The position numbers and the translations under genes were made by a program. From Treponema sp. UBA937 (GTDB taxonomy: Bacteria; Spirochaetota; Spirochaetia; Treponematales; Breznakiellaceae): a stretch of DNA of 11,524 nucleotides. Numbering within the stretch: the stretch's first letter is position 1; each line of letters starts with the position of its first letter. Under the pieces are notes generated by a model that searched no databases, was not told where the DNA came from, and saw only the letters and a program-made list of their open reading frames with translations. Below are positions 11,385 to 11,524 of this stretch, in pieces. The DNA lies in assembly GCA_002293455.1 (NCBI GenBank), contig DBDH01000011.1:6210-17733 (forward strand), read 5' to 3'.

Positions 11385-11524
11385 ATGAAAATATCGACGA
11401 AGGGGCGGTATTCGCTCCGTATGCTGTTGGACTTGGCCGAACATAAAGACGAAGGATTTGTCTCTTTAAAAGACATATCGGAAAGGCAGAATATTTCAAA
11501 AAAGTACCTTGAGCAGATTGTTAC
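11385..11524 (+). CDS. Rrf2-family transcriptional regulator, N-terminal part (3' end outside window)
   Basis: The 46 visible codons read MKISTKGRYSLRMLLDLAEH and on through a winged helix-turn-helix (VSLKDISERQNISKKYLEQI, residues 25-44). This start is characteristic of the Rrf2 family, which includes IscR (iron-sulfur), CymR (cysteine) and NsrR (nitric oxide). The part that would tell these apart, the cysteine cluster near residues 90-110 in IscR/NsrR or its absence in CymR, lies beyond the window edge. No ribosome-binding site precedes the ATG, and the promoter ends six bases before it. Its nearness to metY-cysK, with a palindrome in each promoter, suggests a CymR-like role in sulfur control or an IscR role if isc/suf genes follow. 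Confidence 0.88.
   Translation, partial: MKISTKGRYSLRMLLDLAEHKDEGFVSLKDISERQNISKKYLEQIV

Overview
The window looks like a piece of spirochaete chromosome, probably a Treponema-type host-associated or gut lineage. This rests on protein character and layout, not on a search: a large protein of a type I associate with Treponema, an Rpn/PD-(D/E)XK nuclease with the Glu/Arg/Gly-rich tail common in these genomes, short dispersed repeats between genes, and moderate GC content. The genus is an inference.

Layout. (1) 1-1705, minus: the first 568 codons of a large uncharacterised protein that runs off the left edge. (2) 1813-3207, minus: a GntP-family organic acid permease, with its own terminator and leader. 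(3) 3505-4455, minus: a bile acid:sodium symporter (BASS) family transporter. (4) 4536-5398: a two-gene PIN-domain toxin/antitoxin-like cassette, plus strand, lying between two copies of a 55-bp direct repeat. The second copy is the promoter and ribosome-binding leader of the next gene. (5) 5402-6925, plus: a pectinesterase with no signal peptide. (6) 7065-7607, plus: a two-cysteine, thioredoxin-type glutathione peroxidase, converging on (7) metY-cysK, 9902-7659, minus, a sulfide-assimilation operon. (8) 10135-11037, minus: the Rpn-family nuclease, with imperfect 34-bp direct repeats and strong hairpins around it. (9) 11385 to the right edge, plus: the start of an Rrf2-family regulator.

How the genes fit together. 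MetY and CysK both fix sulfide, into homocysteine and cysteine. Their promoter carries a 25-bp palindrome over the -10, and an Rrf2-family gene (the family of IscR and CymR) starts about 1.5 kb away with its own palindrome over its -10. A CymR-like local sulfur regulon is a reasonable hypothesis. The peroxidase next door fits a thiol/redox neighbourhood. The pectinesterase and the two transporters suggest sugar-acid or plant-polymer use, but their substrates are not determined.

Most notable are: three genes whose near-consensus sigma-70 promoters sit so close to the ATG that their mRNAs should be leaderless; the PIN cassette embedded in a duplicated pectinesterase promoter; and the dense hairpin/repeat block upstream of the Rpn gene, including a terminator in its leader and a hairpin that would hide its Shine-Dalgarno. 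I found no clearly new multi-gene system and no CRISPR array, rRNA, tRNA or complete insertion sequence.
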